Source of the DNA: Cynocephalus volans
Lineage: Eukaryota; Chordata; Mammalia; Dermoptera; Cynocephalidae
DNA length: 64,000 nt
Reading direction: 5' to 3'
NCBI RefSeq assembly: GCF_027409185.1
Contig: NC_084474.1
Span: 95,511,861 to 95,575,860 of the forward strand
Part shown: piece by piece, positions 45,024 through 57,060 of the stretch
Numbering within the stretch: the first letter of the stretch is position 1
Layout of the letters: every line of letters begins with the position of its first letter
The notes under the pieces: model-generated
Told to the model about the DNA's origin: nothing
The model's database searches: none
The model's input: only the letters and a program-made list of their open reading frames with translations
Program-made: the position numbers and the translations under genes

Positions 45024-48000
45024 GTACTCACCCCAGCCCACTGCGCTCTCTCTGCCCCGTCTCATTGCCACAGAGCTCTCCTCTCTGACTCACCACCCGG
45101 ACCAACCCAGAGGGGAACCAGACTCTTGTGCAGCTGATGTTGAGGCCCCTGCACCCTCAGGCCAGGCGGGGCTGGAGCCAGGAGCAGAGCCCTAAGGGGT
45201 GATGCTGGGCTTGGGTTGGGACTGAGGCAGCAGTGGTTGAGGCTGTGGGCCGAGCCCAAGTTCTGGTTCCCTAGGGGACAGTCCCCTGGGCCTGTGTTTC
45301 TTTCCTGGGTTGGGGGGTGTGGAAGGAAAAGTGGCCTTAAAATCTGAGCCCCAAAATCGGGAGCAACTCATCCCTCTCTCTGAGTCTTCATTCTTGTTCC
45401 AGGAAAAGAGATTCCAGAATCTTTACCAGGCTGATTTGGGTGTGGTCCCCGAGGGACGTGCAGGGATGTGGCTGCTGGCCTTGCCCCACCTCCAGTCACC
45501 ACTGGTCGCCTGGTGGCATCTGGAGATCAATGTGTGGGGGTGTGTCCCAGCCCTGCAGTGACCCTGGGCCCAGCTCACTTTGGGTCAGGGCATCCTGAAG
45601 TTCTGTCCCTGCTGCACATCCACAGGAGGCCTCACTGCTCTCACAGCTGAGACGCTGGTGGGTGCCACATCCCTGGCCCAGCACGTGAGCTGATGACAGC
45701 AGGGACGAGGTCCCCCATAGGGTGAGCTTAGAGGGCCAGTGCCAAGCCCAGGAGGTGGGGCACACTCTGTGCCCAGGGTCCTTGCTCTTAAGGGGACTCA
45801 GCATTATGGCGAGTGACAGTGATTGCTTCAGGCTGTTGAGAGTGACTGTGCTATGTGCCAGGCTCTGACAGGACTCTGTGTAGAAACCCAGTGGCAGCCC
45901 GCTTAGATAAGGACAGAGAGGGCAGGTGGCTCACATAGGGTCATACACAGCTAAGGAATAATGGGATTTGTCCCCAGGTCAGGACTGGAACAGGAGCCCC
46001 TAGTCCTCCCTGTCCGCTCTCTGGCTCCAGGACCTCCCGGCCTCACCCATCCCTGTGAGAACACTGGGAAGGGGTGCCTGCCTGCAGCCTGCCCTGGTCC
46101 TGATGAACCAGGCCAGGAAGTGCCTGGAAGGAGCCCAGACTGTAGCCAACACACACTCTGTGCCAGCCCTTTGCTGGGCCATGCATGAATCAGCACCCAT
46201 CTCCAGCCACCTCTCTGTCCTCGATGGTTTCTGGACCTTCCCAGGGCCCCCAGCCTGCTTCCCCATCCTCCTCCACCCCTATTCAGTCAGAATTTTGAGA
46301 CTCACACATTACCTTCTCACGTCACCCTCACAACACCTGGCAAGGTAGGTCCTCCTGTCCTGTTACAGTGGGGATGTGGAGGCCCAGAGATGCAGTGGAG
46401 GCCAGCGGAATTCAGATCACATCAGTCTGACTCAAGCCCATGCCCTTGACCACCCTACTGGGCCTGGTGAGGTGGGGCTTCTCTTGAGAAGATCATCTTT
46501 GGGAGAGGTGGGCAGGCAAGCAGATCTTCTTGGGGCAGCCTAGGCACACTGGGGAGGGGCTGCTGGAGCGGGTTCTGCAGGACAAGAAGTCTGGTGCCCA
46601 GGATGGAGGGTGGGCCTGACCCCAGGCCCCCTGAGCCCATGCAGGGTCAGGCTCCCCTGACTCTGTCTCCACCAGCTATGGCCTGCCCAGAGGCCAGAAT
46701 GCCAGGCTTGGGTCCCTTGACCCACGGTGCCCTAAGGTCCTCAGGAGCCTTACCCCATGGGAGGGGTGTGCAGCTGCACATGTGCTGTGCCAGAAATGAG
46801 GCACAGAAGACAGATGAGCGTGACTGTAAAGAGCAGGTGGGGTTGATGGGAGCTAGTGTGGCAGGGACCACAGGGCAGGCCCCTCTCGTGGGCACCAGGC
46901 AGCTCTGGAGGAGGTGCCATGGGGGGGCAGGTGAGGCTTGGGCCAGGCCACCTGGCTGCTGGTTGGGGAGGCTGTAGCTAAGGCATGGTAGAGCCTGGGA
47001 AGGCTGGAGGTGGCCTTCATCCCCTCCTTGCCCAGATGGCCAGCTCCCCCTGCCATCCCAGACAGAGGAGACAGTGGCTTCTGCCCTGACTTCCAAGCAG
47101 TCGGCAAGGGCAGGGACTGCCTCTCAGAGGCTCGAGCTCATTTGCTCTGTTTTCTGGGTCTTCAGGAGTGCTCTGCATCCACAGATTTCTTAGCAGAGAA
47201 GACCCAGCATTCTGGAACCTGCCGGGTTAGAGGTCAAGCCAGGAAGTTGAGCTTCTGCCTCCCAGACAATCTGAGATGGGCCAGAAAGAGGCTCTGGGGG
47301 GCCAACCCTGGGACACCCGAGTCTCCCAAGCCCAACCCTGTCACGTGGTCATTTCAAGACCTGCTCCAGCCTCGCACAGTGCTGACCACCTGGCTACAAG
47401 GTGTCAGGGAGCAGAGGAGGTCCTCAGGAGAAGCCGTTTGTCAGCTGGGAGGGGAGTGAAGGGCACAGGGAGCAGCATAAGCAGAGGGACTCAGCGATGG
47501 CCCCCACGGGCATGCAGCTGGGGTTCCTGGCCACACCCTGGGCCTGCCTGAGCCTCTCAGAGCAGGGGAGCCGGGACTTGGTCCCTCTTCTCCCAGAACC
47601 TCTCTGTCCCCGACAGAGATGCAGATCGGGAGCCCGGGCTGAGCTTGGGGGGCTGAGGAGACTATTGTACCCCAAGGTTGTGCTCACCGGAGCTGGTGCT
47701 GCCAGAGCAAGTTCTGGGAGATTTGGTCAGGAGGCCTGCAGGTAGAGGGGCAGTTTGTGAGCAAGAACCGGTGATGGGGGGAGGGCTGAGCCCCTAGGGT
47801 GGGTGTGCCTAGTGCCTAGGCAGGGAGGATCCTGGGGGCAGGGCAACACTCCTCCCCAGTGCCTTGTCCTGTGTCACCTCTCTTGGCACCGCACAGTGCA
47901 GGTGGTGGGCCCCACCCCCAGGCATGGACAAGGGCAGTGGTTACCTGGCACTGGGGTCACCCAGACTAGGCCTGGCTTGGCCGAGGGAGGTGGCTCACAG

Positions 48001-50844
48001 TCACCTTCCGTGCTGTGGTCAGAGGGCAGGTGAGGCGCCATGGGAAGGGGAAGGGGCCTATAGCCCCGGCCAAGGTGAGGTGAGCTGATGACTTGGGAAG
48101 TGGGACCTTGGGGCATGCAGGGCCCCTCCCTGGGAACACTGAGGACCTTGCTCACTGGAAGTGGCCACTTCCACCCGATCTCCGGGCCACAGTCAGGGGC
48201 ACAGTCCTGCGACTTGGTCAGGCAGTAGGGAGCCTGGGAGGGAGGCTTTATCAAGTGCCAGCAGGAGAGCAGGCTCAGGGGACCGTGGGGCCAGTTGGGA
48301 GCAGGCACAGAACTGCGGCAGGAGAACCCAAGGGAGCTCTCAGACAGGGCTTGTCTGGGGCAGTGTGAGCAATGGTGGGGTGAGAAGGCAGTCAGGAGGT
48401 CAGGCCGCAGTCAGCCAGAGCAACAGGAGGGGCTGCTCAGAAGCTGCCCGGCCTTTGGCTCAGCGTCCTGGGCTGAAGGGGGTGAGCTCCCAAAGCTGTG
48501 TTCTCAGGAAGGCTTCCTGGAGGAGGAGGCTCTTGAGCCGAGCTGGGAGGGAAGGTAGTGAGTGATGCCATGAGCAGCAGCACCAAGGTGGCTGGCCCTG
48601 CCACTGTGGGGGTGACCGGGAGTCGTCGGGAGGGCAAGGAGGTATGCTGTGTACTGGGGGGCAGGTGGCACTGTGCCCAGGCTGGTTATAGAGAGGAGGG
48701 GAGGCAGCACTTTAGAGGGTGGGGGATAGCCCACAGCCTCCCTGCCCCGCCAGGCTCCTCCCGCTCCAGTCCTGAGGTGCTGTCCCAGCCGTCGGACCTG
48801 GATCTCCAGGATGTGGAGGAAGTCGAGATCGGCAGAGACACCTTCTGGCCCGGTGAGAGCAGGAGCAGAACCCTCCCTGGGCGGCCTGGGGCCCCTTCTG
48901 GCCCCTTGTTCCAGCTCACTTCTGCCCCTGCCCCCCAGGCTGTGACTACAGCCCACGCCCTTGTGGGGAACACAGACTCCAGTGGTCACCTGCCTCAGTG
49001 GACTCCCTCCCCTCCCCCAGCTGCCTCAGGCTGGGGTCTCTGACTCAGGACACCACTGTCCCCTTCAGATCAGCAACTGGGAGTCATTCTGGGCCCACCT
49101 CCTCCTGTGTAGTGTGCTGGGCCTGCCACCTGTCCCCATAGCCCAGCTGGGGCTGTGATAATCCAGATCCCTCCACCTCAGGGCTTCCAGCCCAGCATGG
49201 GCTCAGCACTAAGTGGCACTAGTGACACCAGCTGTAGTTAGTGGCACTGAGCTCTCTACACACACCTGGGCAGTCCCTGGGGGCTCGCAGCATATAAGGC
49301 TGGGTCCCTGGGAAGTAGACCCTGCTGTGGCAGAGATTTGGGGAAGAGTCCCAGGGGTGGGCAGAGAGGTGGGCTGCAGTGCAGTTGCCCCGGAGGACTG
49401 GACTGGTCCTGTGAGGAGCTCTGGAATGGGATGGGCCTGTGGGGACCCCACCTCTCTAAGGTGAGGGCGGGCCTCAGAGGGCTCAGCGGCAGCTCTGAGC
49501 GTCCAGTGCTCCAGGAAGGGGTTCTGCTCCTGCTGGGGTCTGCACAGCCCCAGGGCTCCCTCTGGAGCAGGGTGGATTCGCCTCTTTCTTGAGTACTGAC
49601 TCGTGGCCCAGACTCACTTGTCCCTGCTGGGGCGGGCCACTCCCCCAGCTCCCTAGGCCTGCGGGACCATTTTAAGAGCTCTGGAGGTTTCAGATCCTCA
49701 CCAGCCCCTACTGTCCCCGTGGAGCTTCCTTCTCCCAGCTAAGGGGGCAGCGTCTCCCTAATGGCCGTGTCTGCAAAGCCTGCGAGGCTTCATCACAGGC
49801 AGGGCCACCAAGGTACCGTGGGCGGTCCCAGCTGGTCACAGCCCTCCCAGACACTGGAGCCACCACCTGCTTCTCTCCCAGCTGGCGTCCGGCCGCCCCT
49901 CCAAGTCTCCCCCGTCAGGCTTCCTCCCACCCCCCAGCTTTGCTCTGCCCTTGGCCCCCAGCCCCTGGAATGCCGCAGTAGGGGCTGGGTCGGGGTGCCA
50001 TCTGCCTCTGCCGTTTCTCATTTCAGACTCCGAGTCGGAGAAGGAGCGGGCTCCATCTTCTCCCCGCCCGCAGGCTCCTGAACACGGGGTAGGCCAGGAT
50101 GCGGGGGCACTGAGCAGCCTCCTGAGGACCATCCCCCGCAGACCCCGGCGTGCAGGCAGCTTGGGGCAGGAGTCCGGCGAGGGCCAGCCTCCGGGCGCCG
50201 TGCCCTGCACCCAGAAGAGGGGCACCGAGCTGGGGGGCAGCACGCGGGGGACGAAGCCGCACCGCTGCGAGGCATGCGGCAAGAGCTTCAGGTACAACTC
50301 TCTGCTGCTGAAGCACCAGCGCATCCACACGGGCGAGAAGCCGTACGCGTGCCACGAGTGCGGCAAGCGCTTCCGCGGCTGGTCGGGCTTCATCCAGCAC
50401 CGGCGCGTGCACACGGGCGAGCGGCCCTACGCGTGCGGCGAGTGCGGCCGCGCCTTCAGCCACAGCTCGCATTTCACGCAGCACCTGCGCGTGCACAATG
50501 GCGAGAAGCCCTACGCGTGCGGCGAGTGCGGCCAGGCCTTCAGCCAGAGCTCCAACCTGGCGCGCCACCAGCGGCTGCACACGGGCGAGCGGCCGTATGC
50601 CTGCGGCCAGTGCGGCAAGGCCTTCATCTGGAGCTCCGTGCTCATCGAGCACCAGCGCATCCACACCGGCGAGAAGCCCTACGAGTGTGCGCACTGCGGC
50701 AAGGCTTTCCGCGGCCGCTCGCACTTCTTCCGCCACCTGCGGACGCACACGGGCGAGAAGCCCTTCACCTGCGGCGCCTGCGGCAAGGCCTTCGGCCAGA
50801 GCTCGCAGCTCATCCAGCACCAGCGGGTGCACTACCGCGAGTAG
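44900..50844 (+). CDS. GLI4: GLI4, Krueppel-type C2H2 zinc-finger protein (three coding exons)
   Basis: Predicted nuclear DNA-binding protein. Despite the name it is a Krueppel-type protein, and its target genes are not known to me. Coding exons are 44900-45023, 48754-48852 and 50027-50844, all GT/AG and phase 1, giving 346 aa. N terminus [10 protein letters not shown]; a His/Leu-rich patch (about 29-41); an acidic conserved block with [12 protein letters not shown]; a Ser/Glu and Arg/Pro-rich linker; then seven C2H2 fingers at 153-175, 181-203, 209-231, 237-259, 265-287, 293-315 and 321-343, with TGEKP/TGERP linkers and one NGEKP between fingers 3 and 4. All metal ligands are intact. The last residues are YRE. 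Against the human protein as I recall it (376 aa), about 30 residues before finger 1 are missing. I see no canonical AATAAA in the first 600 bases after the stop. Confidence 0.95.
45830..46000 (-). repeat. MIR SINE in GLI4 intron
   Basis: Reverse order on +: 'gtgctatgtgccaggctctg', 'aggtggctcacatagggtca' and 'agctaaggaataatgggat'. Confidence 0.6.
46265..46455 (-). repeat. MIR SINE in GLI4 intron
   Basis: Reverse order on +: 'cgtcaccctcacaacacctg', 'gatgtggaggcccagagatg' and 'aagcccatgcccttgaccac'. Confidence 0.7.
46456..48753. other. GLI4: GLI4 intron, unique-looking sequence
   Basis: GC-rich intronic DNA. No further exon, promoter or named repeat found. Many overlapping chance frames. Confidence 0.5.
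48754..48852 (+). CDS. GLI4: GLI4 coding exon 2 (acidic conserved block)
   Basis: Acceptor AG at 48752-48753 (cgccag), donor GT at 48853-48854 (cccg/gtgaga). It encodes the block [17 protein letters not shown] and RDTFWP, which match human GLI4 closely. Confidence 0.92.
50027..50844 (+). CDS. GLI4: GLI4 coding exon 3 (linker and seven zinc fingers)
   Basis: Acceptor AG at 50025-50026 after ctcatttc. The exon begins with a split aspartate codon (DSESE), then a short Arg/Pro/Gly-rich linker, seven tandem fingers and the TAG stop at 50842-50844. Very GC-rich third positions leave long frames on the opposite strand and in shifted frames, which are not genes. Confidence 0.96.
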
Positions 50845-52907
50845 CCCCCAGCGCCGCCGCCTGCGTGCCCGACACCTTCTCACTGCTGGATGGAGACGGG
50901 CTGGAGGTGCCACGACTCGCCCAGAGCCATAACCAGGGATGTCAGGCCTGCCTGCGCTGAGACGCCCGTAGCAGGGGATGAGGCTGGGCGGCCGGCCTGC
51001 AGGCGACTGCACGCTCCTCTGGGCTGCATGGGTCTGGCCAGGCTGCCTGTCCTCCATCCCGGGCGTGGGGTCTCTGGCAGTTCGGTTTCCTCGCTTATTT
51101 GGGAGGCTCCTGCTTTTAGTCTGTTCTAAATGCAGCACGTCCTTCCCCAGCACGGTTCTCGAATCTGTTTGCTGTCTCACCCCTTGCCTCCGCCTAGTGT
51201 GGCTGCCCGAGGCCAGCGGGCTTGGTGGAAGGTGCCTCCTGTGCGCTGTTCCTGCCTAGCCGTCAAAGCTGCTGCCTGCTCTGGGAAGGTGGGAACTTAG
51301 GGTTGTTCAGATCTTGGCAGGTGTAGGCTGCTGCATGATCATCGCTTTGCCTTCAGATCTGGGGAGTCTGGTGCACCTGGCTCTGGACTTCCTGTCCCTG
51401 TGATCAGCGCAAAGCTCAGGGGAGGGCCACTGCCCCACCTGTTCCCCTCAGGACAATTGGAAGACCCCACGCCACACTAATGAGTTGCCCAGCCCTTCCT
51501 GAGGCTGCACCTCAAGTCTCACCTCCTTGGTCCCTCCTTTCGTGAGGTGACTTGAATGGAGCCCAGGGCCTGGCCTCCAGAGGTCCCTGTGGTGGGCCAT
51601 CAAGGTCACTAATTACGTTGGGACAAGACAAGTTGCCATGCAGTGTACATCTGATGTCAGCTCCCAGATAGGCCTGTTTTCCAGAGGAGGACATGGAGGC
51701 TCTGAGGTGCCCCACACTTGCTCCAGGTCATATGGGCAGTGACAGCAGACAGATGAACTCTGGGCTCCCTGACCAGCCATCCAGTGTGGGTCCTCAATTC
51801 CTCCTCAGGAGCTCCAGGGACACTGGTCACTGCCTGTCCTTCCCATGAATCCTGCAGCACAGGCTCCTTTGCAGCCCTTTGAGGAAGGTGTCCCAAGGCT
51901 CTACCAGGCCCGCTGCATCCCTCTCCAGGCCACACTCTCGGAGTCCATGGCCACCAAGCATTTCAACCCCCCACACACACACACACCGTGTGTCCCAGCA
52001 GAACCCAGACGTGGACTTTTCAGGGCATCGTGTCTACCTTGTGCCCTCCTGGCTTATCAGCATCTAGTTGAACAGGACACTTTTGACCTTCCCTATCAGG
52101 TCCTCCTCACCCTCCCTTGATTGGCAATACTTAAGGCCTTGCCTGTGCTCCTGCAGTCTCTGTATCCTCTGAGACGAACTTGGATGCAGTACCACCTGGA
52201 GCGTCTCTAGCTCATTGGCCATTCTCTGACCCCACATTGTTACCAACTCCTCCCACCCAGGCCCCAGATTTCAGCCTTCGACCTCTCCGTCTTCACCCCA
52301 GTGACCAGGAATCTTCCTAAGGATGCAGTGGTCTTCAGGAGCCCAGGTTTGTGGTCTAGCAGTCCTGATTCCACCCTTTGCACGCTCCCTTGAGGAGCCT
52401 CCTTCCGCCTCTGCAAATAGGGACAGCACAGGCCTGTTGGCAGCTGGGAGGGTGGTGTGTGTCGAAGTTCTTGCGTGCTGCAGGCACACAGCAAACCTCG
52501 TGCAAAGGGCTCCCGGAGTGGTTCTCACAACCCAGGGACAGTGTAAATGGGCGGTCTCAGCACAGGGCCACCTGAGGCCAGGCCTGGCCACAGCAAGCAT
52601 GAGGGAGCATTAGGCTGGCAGGGGCTAGGAAAAGGAGGGCAAGCACGAGTGTCCCAGCCAGGAAGTGACCGTGTCCAGCGTAGTATCTGCTTATAGCCCT
52701 GTAAGGAAGTACGGGGCGCTGAGCCCTGAAGCCCCCGCGCTGATGTGGGTCTTCTGAGGCAGCTTCTAGAAGCCTCAGACCAGGGAAGGAGGGCCGAGAG
52801 CTGGCCGGGCCGTCGGGCAGGCTGCGCAAGCCTGGGGTAGCGACCAAAGGACCGAAGTGAGCTTAAGTCTGGGGACGCAGAGCTTTTATTTTTACATGAA
52901 CATATGT
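50845..52907. other. GLI4 3' UTR and downstream intergenic DNA
   Basis: The 3' UTR occupies an unknown length. A reverse MIR lies at about 51665-51790 and a short (AC)n at 51970-51986. No other gene seen. Confidence 0.5.
51665..51790 (-). repeat. MIR SINE
   Basis: Reverse order on +: 'gttttccagaggaggacatg', 'cttgctccaggtcatatggg' and 'gatgaactctgggctccctg'. Confidence 0.6.
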
Positions 52908-53030
52908 AGTGTGGCGTGATGGTTAAGGAAATCGACTTTGGAATATAAAGCCTAACTCTCTAAAGTGTGCGGTGGATAAGTTATTAATGTCTCTGACCTG
53001 CTTCCTAATTAGTAAAGTGATGGATCGGGG
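52908..53030 (+). repeat. MIR SINE
   Basis: Sense order: 'gtgatggttaaggaaatcga', 'agcctaactctctaaagtg' and 'gtctctgacctgcttcctaa'. Truncated at the 3' side. Confidence 0.65.
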
Positions 53031-53049
53031 CTCTCCAGAGAGAGGGCCA

Positions 53050-53830
53050 ACGGGACGTGCGCAGAGACGGAGGGCGGCACTGTGAGGAACTGGCCCACAC
53101 GGTTGCGGGCGCTGCACGCTGGAGGCCCCGCCGAGCCTGAGAGCCGCAGACCTGCCACCCAGGGGGGGCCGAGGTCCCGTTCCAGGCTGCAGGCGGGAAG
53201 CGGCGGCAAAGAGGCCTTTACTTGGTGGGACGAGGACCGCCCGCCCCGGGGGGACTCTGCCGCCCTCACCCAGACTCGTGCGGGATGCTCGCGCACACCT
53301 GGCCCGGGCGGTGCTGGTGCTCACTCCTGGATGGCGCTGCACACGGGGACCGGCCGGGCCCCAGCTGGGACACTGCAGCTCGTAACGTCTTCAACGCGCG
53401 CACTGGCTTTCGCACGGTTCCTAGATTCGCAACATTAAAGCCAGACACGGCTGTTTGGGGCGTCGCTGCCGGGCCTGGGTTCTCCGAGCTGCAGGAGGGG
53501 GCGCCGCTGCCGGGTCCGGGGTCTCTGAGGGGGCGACGGAGCCGGGCCCGGCAGCCGCGGAGAGAAGCGCCACCTCCCGGCCAAAGCCCCGCCGGAGCAG
53601 CGGGCGGGCCGGAAGCCGCGGGAGGAAACCGGAAGGAGCGCGTCCTTCCCGCCTCCCAGGCCTCTCCCGCTCCCTCTGGCGCCCCTAGCGGCAGAGGCCC
53701 TACTCCGACACCACCTGAACAGGCAATGCCAACCGCTGCACAGCTCTTGCTTGATGCAGAATTGGCCCCTTCACCTCCAGCTCTGCCGATTGGGCGTCTC
53801 CTGGGTGGCCGCACTCGGCCATAGGAGGGC
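53050..53830. promoter_or_regulatory. Orphan CpG-rich segment
   Basis: CpG density is high, with accggaagga ETS-like sites (about 53628) and GC-rich runs, but no protein-coding exon is recognised. In human the lncRNA MINCR lies between GLI4 and ZNF696, as I recall. This could be the promoter of an equivalent transcript. Direction and exons cannot be fixed from sequence. Confidence 0.5.
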
Positions 53831-55279
53831 CTTAGATACCTGAAGGAGTGATTGTGGCCAGGGCCCAACTCCTGCCCCTGCCGTTCTTTTCTAAACGTTC
53901 GGTTCCTTCAGCTGGTCAGAGGACTTGTGGACAGACCTCAGTGCTGGACAATAACTTTTTAACACCAGTCTAAGCCAGCGCCGGCCGTCTTCCCCACGAC
54001 CACTCCACCAGCCCAGGACTTGACTCCCGTGTCCTTCCCACCCCGCAGAGAGAGAGGCCTCTGACCCACCGCCCGTCCTGTGGCCTCCAGGGCCCTCCAC
54101 GCTGGCCCCCTTGCTCGCTCAGTCTCTGCCTCAGCGCCCTCTCAGAGGACCCTCACCACGTCCGACCAGCACCGCGGACAGCACCAGCCGCGCCGCACCT
54201 GCCCTGGGCTTCGCCCGCCGGTCCCCAGGCCTGTCCCCCGCCGGTCCCCGAGCTTCCCAGAGCACTCGGAAGTGCCCCGCATGGGGCTGGCCGCTGTCCT
54301 GAGCCCACATCGGGCCCTCTGATCCTGGCATCTCCCAGGCGGGAGGGCCGAGCCGGGCTCCCCTTCTCATGCCTTTCCCACCGTCCGCGGCGTACGGAGG
54401 TCACTGCACAATGTGAAAATCGCAGAGAGCCTGTTTCCCTCCATGGGAGCCTCCCTCTGGAGCTGGGACAGATCTGCCGAGGGGCCGTCACAGCCTCTGT
54501 CCCTGCACCTGCGTGGGCTGGCTGGGCTGGGGGCATGGCCAGGATGTCCCTGCTGCCAAGGCCGGAGAGCAGCTTACCTTGCTGGACTTGGCCGGACCAC
54601 ATTCTGCTATGGCCTCTGGCCTCCCAGCCGCGCAGACCCCGCAGAGAGCTTCTGGGCTCTCAGCACAGCCCCGTCCCCACCAGCTGGGCGTCTCTTTTCC
54701 TCAGGACCCGGCCAGGGCTGGGCGAAGTCCTCATCCCAGCCGATGGCAGCCCTGTCTCCTGCTGTGACCTTGCCTCCCGCCAAGGGGACGCAGCCAGGCT
54801 CACCTCTTCAGGAGGCCAGGATACAGCGGCACAGCACTCCCCTCCCGAGCCCTGATCTTTGTTCCTGGGACACAGGCTCTGACCCTGATGATCCCCCCCT
54901 CAGGCAGCCTCCCTGGGCTCTGCCCAGCCCCACCACGCCCTGCAGCCTGGGGCCGGGGCTCAGAGTGCCCGGGCAGCTTCCAGATCTCAGGGAGGAAAGT
55001 TGAAGTCCGGTCCTCAAGAGCACAGGGTTGTGACAGAGTCCTTTTCCTCCAGCAGCATCTATGTGTGCTTTTTAAAGAAATTTGGAAACTAGGAAAAACA
55101 AGACACCAAAAAATTTTTTTTTCTCATCAGCAACTATAGGGAGCCGTTTACTCACGTCTTCAGCCAGTTCTTGCTTTTAAGACAAATCGACTCCATGCTT
55201 AACTGACCCCTAAAATAACCTTGGTGTCCTGAGGTCTCAGGTAGGCCAGGCGGCAGTGCTGGAAGCCGCACCGCTCCGT
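53831..55279. other. Intergenic DNA, moderately CpG-rich
   Basis: Contains CpG-rich patches near 54080-54300, but no GC-box cluster or splice-supported exon. No gene recognised. Confidence 0.4.
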
Positions 55280-55390
55280 CGGGGATGGTTTACCTGCATC
55301 CTGATTTAGTGGGACATGGAGGCTCAAGGAGGCCCTGCCCACAGCCGTGATTTGAACCCAGATCTCAGATTCTGGGGCCTGGCACTTCCC
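55280..55390 (-). repeat. MIR SINE fragment
   Basis: Reverse order on +: 'ggacatggaggctcaaggag', 'tgatttgaacccagatctca' and 'ctggggcctggcact'. Confidence 0.55.
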
Positions 55391-55807
55391 CCAGGGTGGT
55401 GTCCCACCTCCCCCTCCCCCATCATCCCTCACAGTTTGCTGTAACCATAAGTGACTGCACATTTTCAAGGAGGACACCTGGGTGGGGATCACACAAGCAG
55501 AGGAGTTTGCGGGGTCTTCCAGATTCCACTTCAGTGTCTGTGGAGTGCCCCCAAACTCCTTTCCAGTGGCCTTTTACCCCACTTGCACTGTCCCCAAATG
55601 TGTCCCTGTCATGGGAGGGGGCAGTCTGGCCAGCTGCACATGCTTGGTCAGCAGCCCTGGACGTTTCCTAGGGGCACGTTGTGCAGGCAGCACAGCTGGG
55701 CTCGGCAGACGGCCTCAGCATCGGGAGGACAGTCTGCAATGAGCCCGGCTGCTGGTGGCCACCCTCAGCAGAATTTCTGGAGCTGGTCTGCTCCAGTCAC
55801 TTTGTCA

Positions 55808-55925
55808 CACAAACCCGTTATTCATTCACCTGCTACTTCAACGCAGTATGCCGGGCCCCCGGTGTGATGGAAAACAGTGGTCCCCACCCGGGAGGAGCCA
55901 AGAGGTTTCCGACAGCATGGGAGTG
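55808..55925 (+). repeat. L2-like LINE fragment
   Basis: The phrases 'gttattcattcacctgctac' and 'agtatgccgggcccccggtg' resemble the L2 3' end. Diverged. Confidence 0.45.
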
Positions 55926-56629
55926 CAGGAGGGGACAGATGTCTAGGTGTCCAGATGCGTGCATGGGGCAGAAACTCATGGGCTTCTCACTTGCCCTAGC
56001 TGACTTCCATCCCATTCTTGGGTCTCAGGCAGGCTCAGTCATTTGCCTGCAACTATGGCGGTACCTGCTGGGGCTAGCATTGGACCCCGAGTGTCCCTGG
56101 CTCCATGCTGGCATGCCACATTCTGTGTGCAGCGCTTCTGCGAGGCCACAGACCCGCAGAGAGCCCTGTGGGATGAGGCAGCCCTTGTGCACAGGGCAGT
56201 GTCCAGCCGGTGCTTGGTGCGGAGCTGCGGTGCACAGCTTCTGGGTGACGAGGGAGTGACACGTGGGCTGTAGTGGGGTAGATTGCCCACCCAGTCGGAC
56301 CCGGAGCCCAGCAGCTGCCTGGAGAGAGGGCGCTGCAGCGGCAGAGCAGGAGGTGCTGGTGAGGTTCCTGAAAGCTCTACAGCAGCCTGTGGCCTTGACA
56401 CTTGAAGACAGCCTGGTGGGTGTAGAATTCTTGGGGCGTGTGGTTTGGGTTTGGGGTTGTCTCTGCAGCTTAGCCCACCCCCGACCTCTTTCTCTGAGTC
56501 GCGCCTCTCCAGCCTGGGTGTCCTCACCTTTCTTCTCTTATCCCCAAAGCTGAAGGGCTGCACCAAGGTAAGTACCGGTGTCGACAAGTCTATACTAATT
56601 TTTCCTGAGATAGGTGTTTTTCTTTTTCT

Positions 56630-57060
56630 TTTTCTTAAATTAGGATATAACTTACACAGCTAAAATGCCCAAATCTTAAGTGCACTGCCAGACTTTCTTT
56701 TTTTTATTTTGACAGCTGGCCAGTATGGGGACCGAACCCTTGACTTTGGTGTTACCAACAGTGCTGTAACCAAGCTAACCGGCCAGCCCTCAACTTTTTA
56801 CATATGTTTACACTCTTGTATATACACCCAGATCGAGACATGGAGCTTTCCAGAGCCTCCCCTCCCAGGGTCCCCCCAAGGTGACCACTATTCTAGCTTC
56901 TAGATGGTCCTGTCTGCTTTCAGACTTCACGTAAATGGAATCATAGCACACACTAGTTCGGGCCTGATTTCTTGCGCTCAGTTTGAGATTAGTCCCCTAT
57001 CGTCCCTTGTGTCCGTGGCTGTCAGTTCTTTCTTGACTGGTGTGTGGTTTTCCCATTCTG
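56630..57060 (+). repeat. L1 3' UTR fragment split by a SINE
   Basis: Sense phrases: 'attaggatataacttacaca', 'tgaccactattctagcttct' and 'acgtaaatggaatcatagca'. This is the classic L1 3' UTR order. A reversed SINE interrupts it at 56695-56789. Confidence 0.7.
56695..56789 (-). mobile_element. Monomeric tRNA-Ile-like SINE, reverse orientation
   Basis: On the - strand it reads 'ggccggttagcttggttaca' (A box), 'gttggtaacaccaaagtcaa' (anticodon arm) and 'gggttcggtccccatactgg' (B box), ending in an A-rich tail. It is closest of all copies to a plain tRNA-Ile. Confidence 0.8.

Noticed and set aside
50023-51180. A 385-codon frame opposite the GLI4 zinc-finger exon
   Set aside because: It is the reverse complement of GC-rich zinc-finger coding sequence. 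The periodic repeat in the peptide mirrors the fingers and no independent evidence exists.
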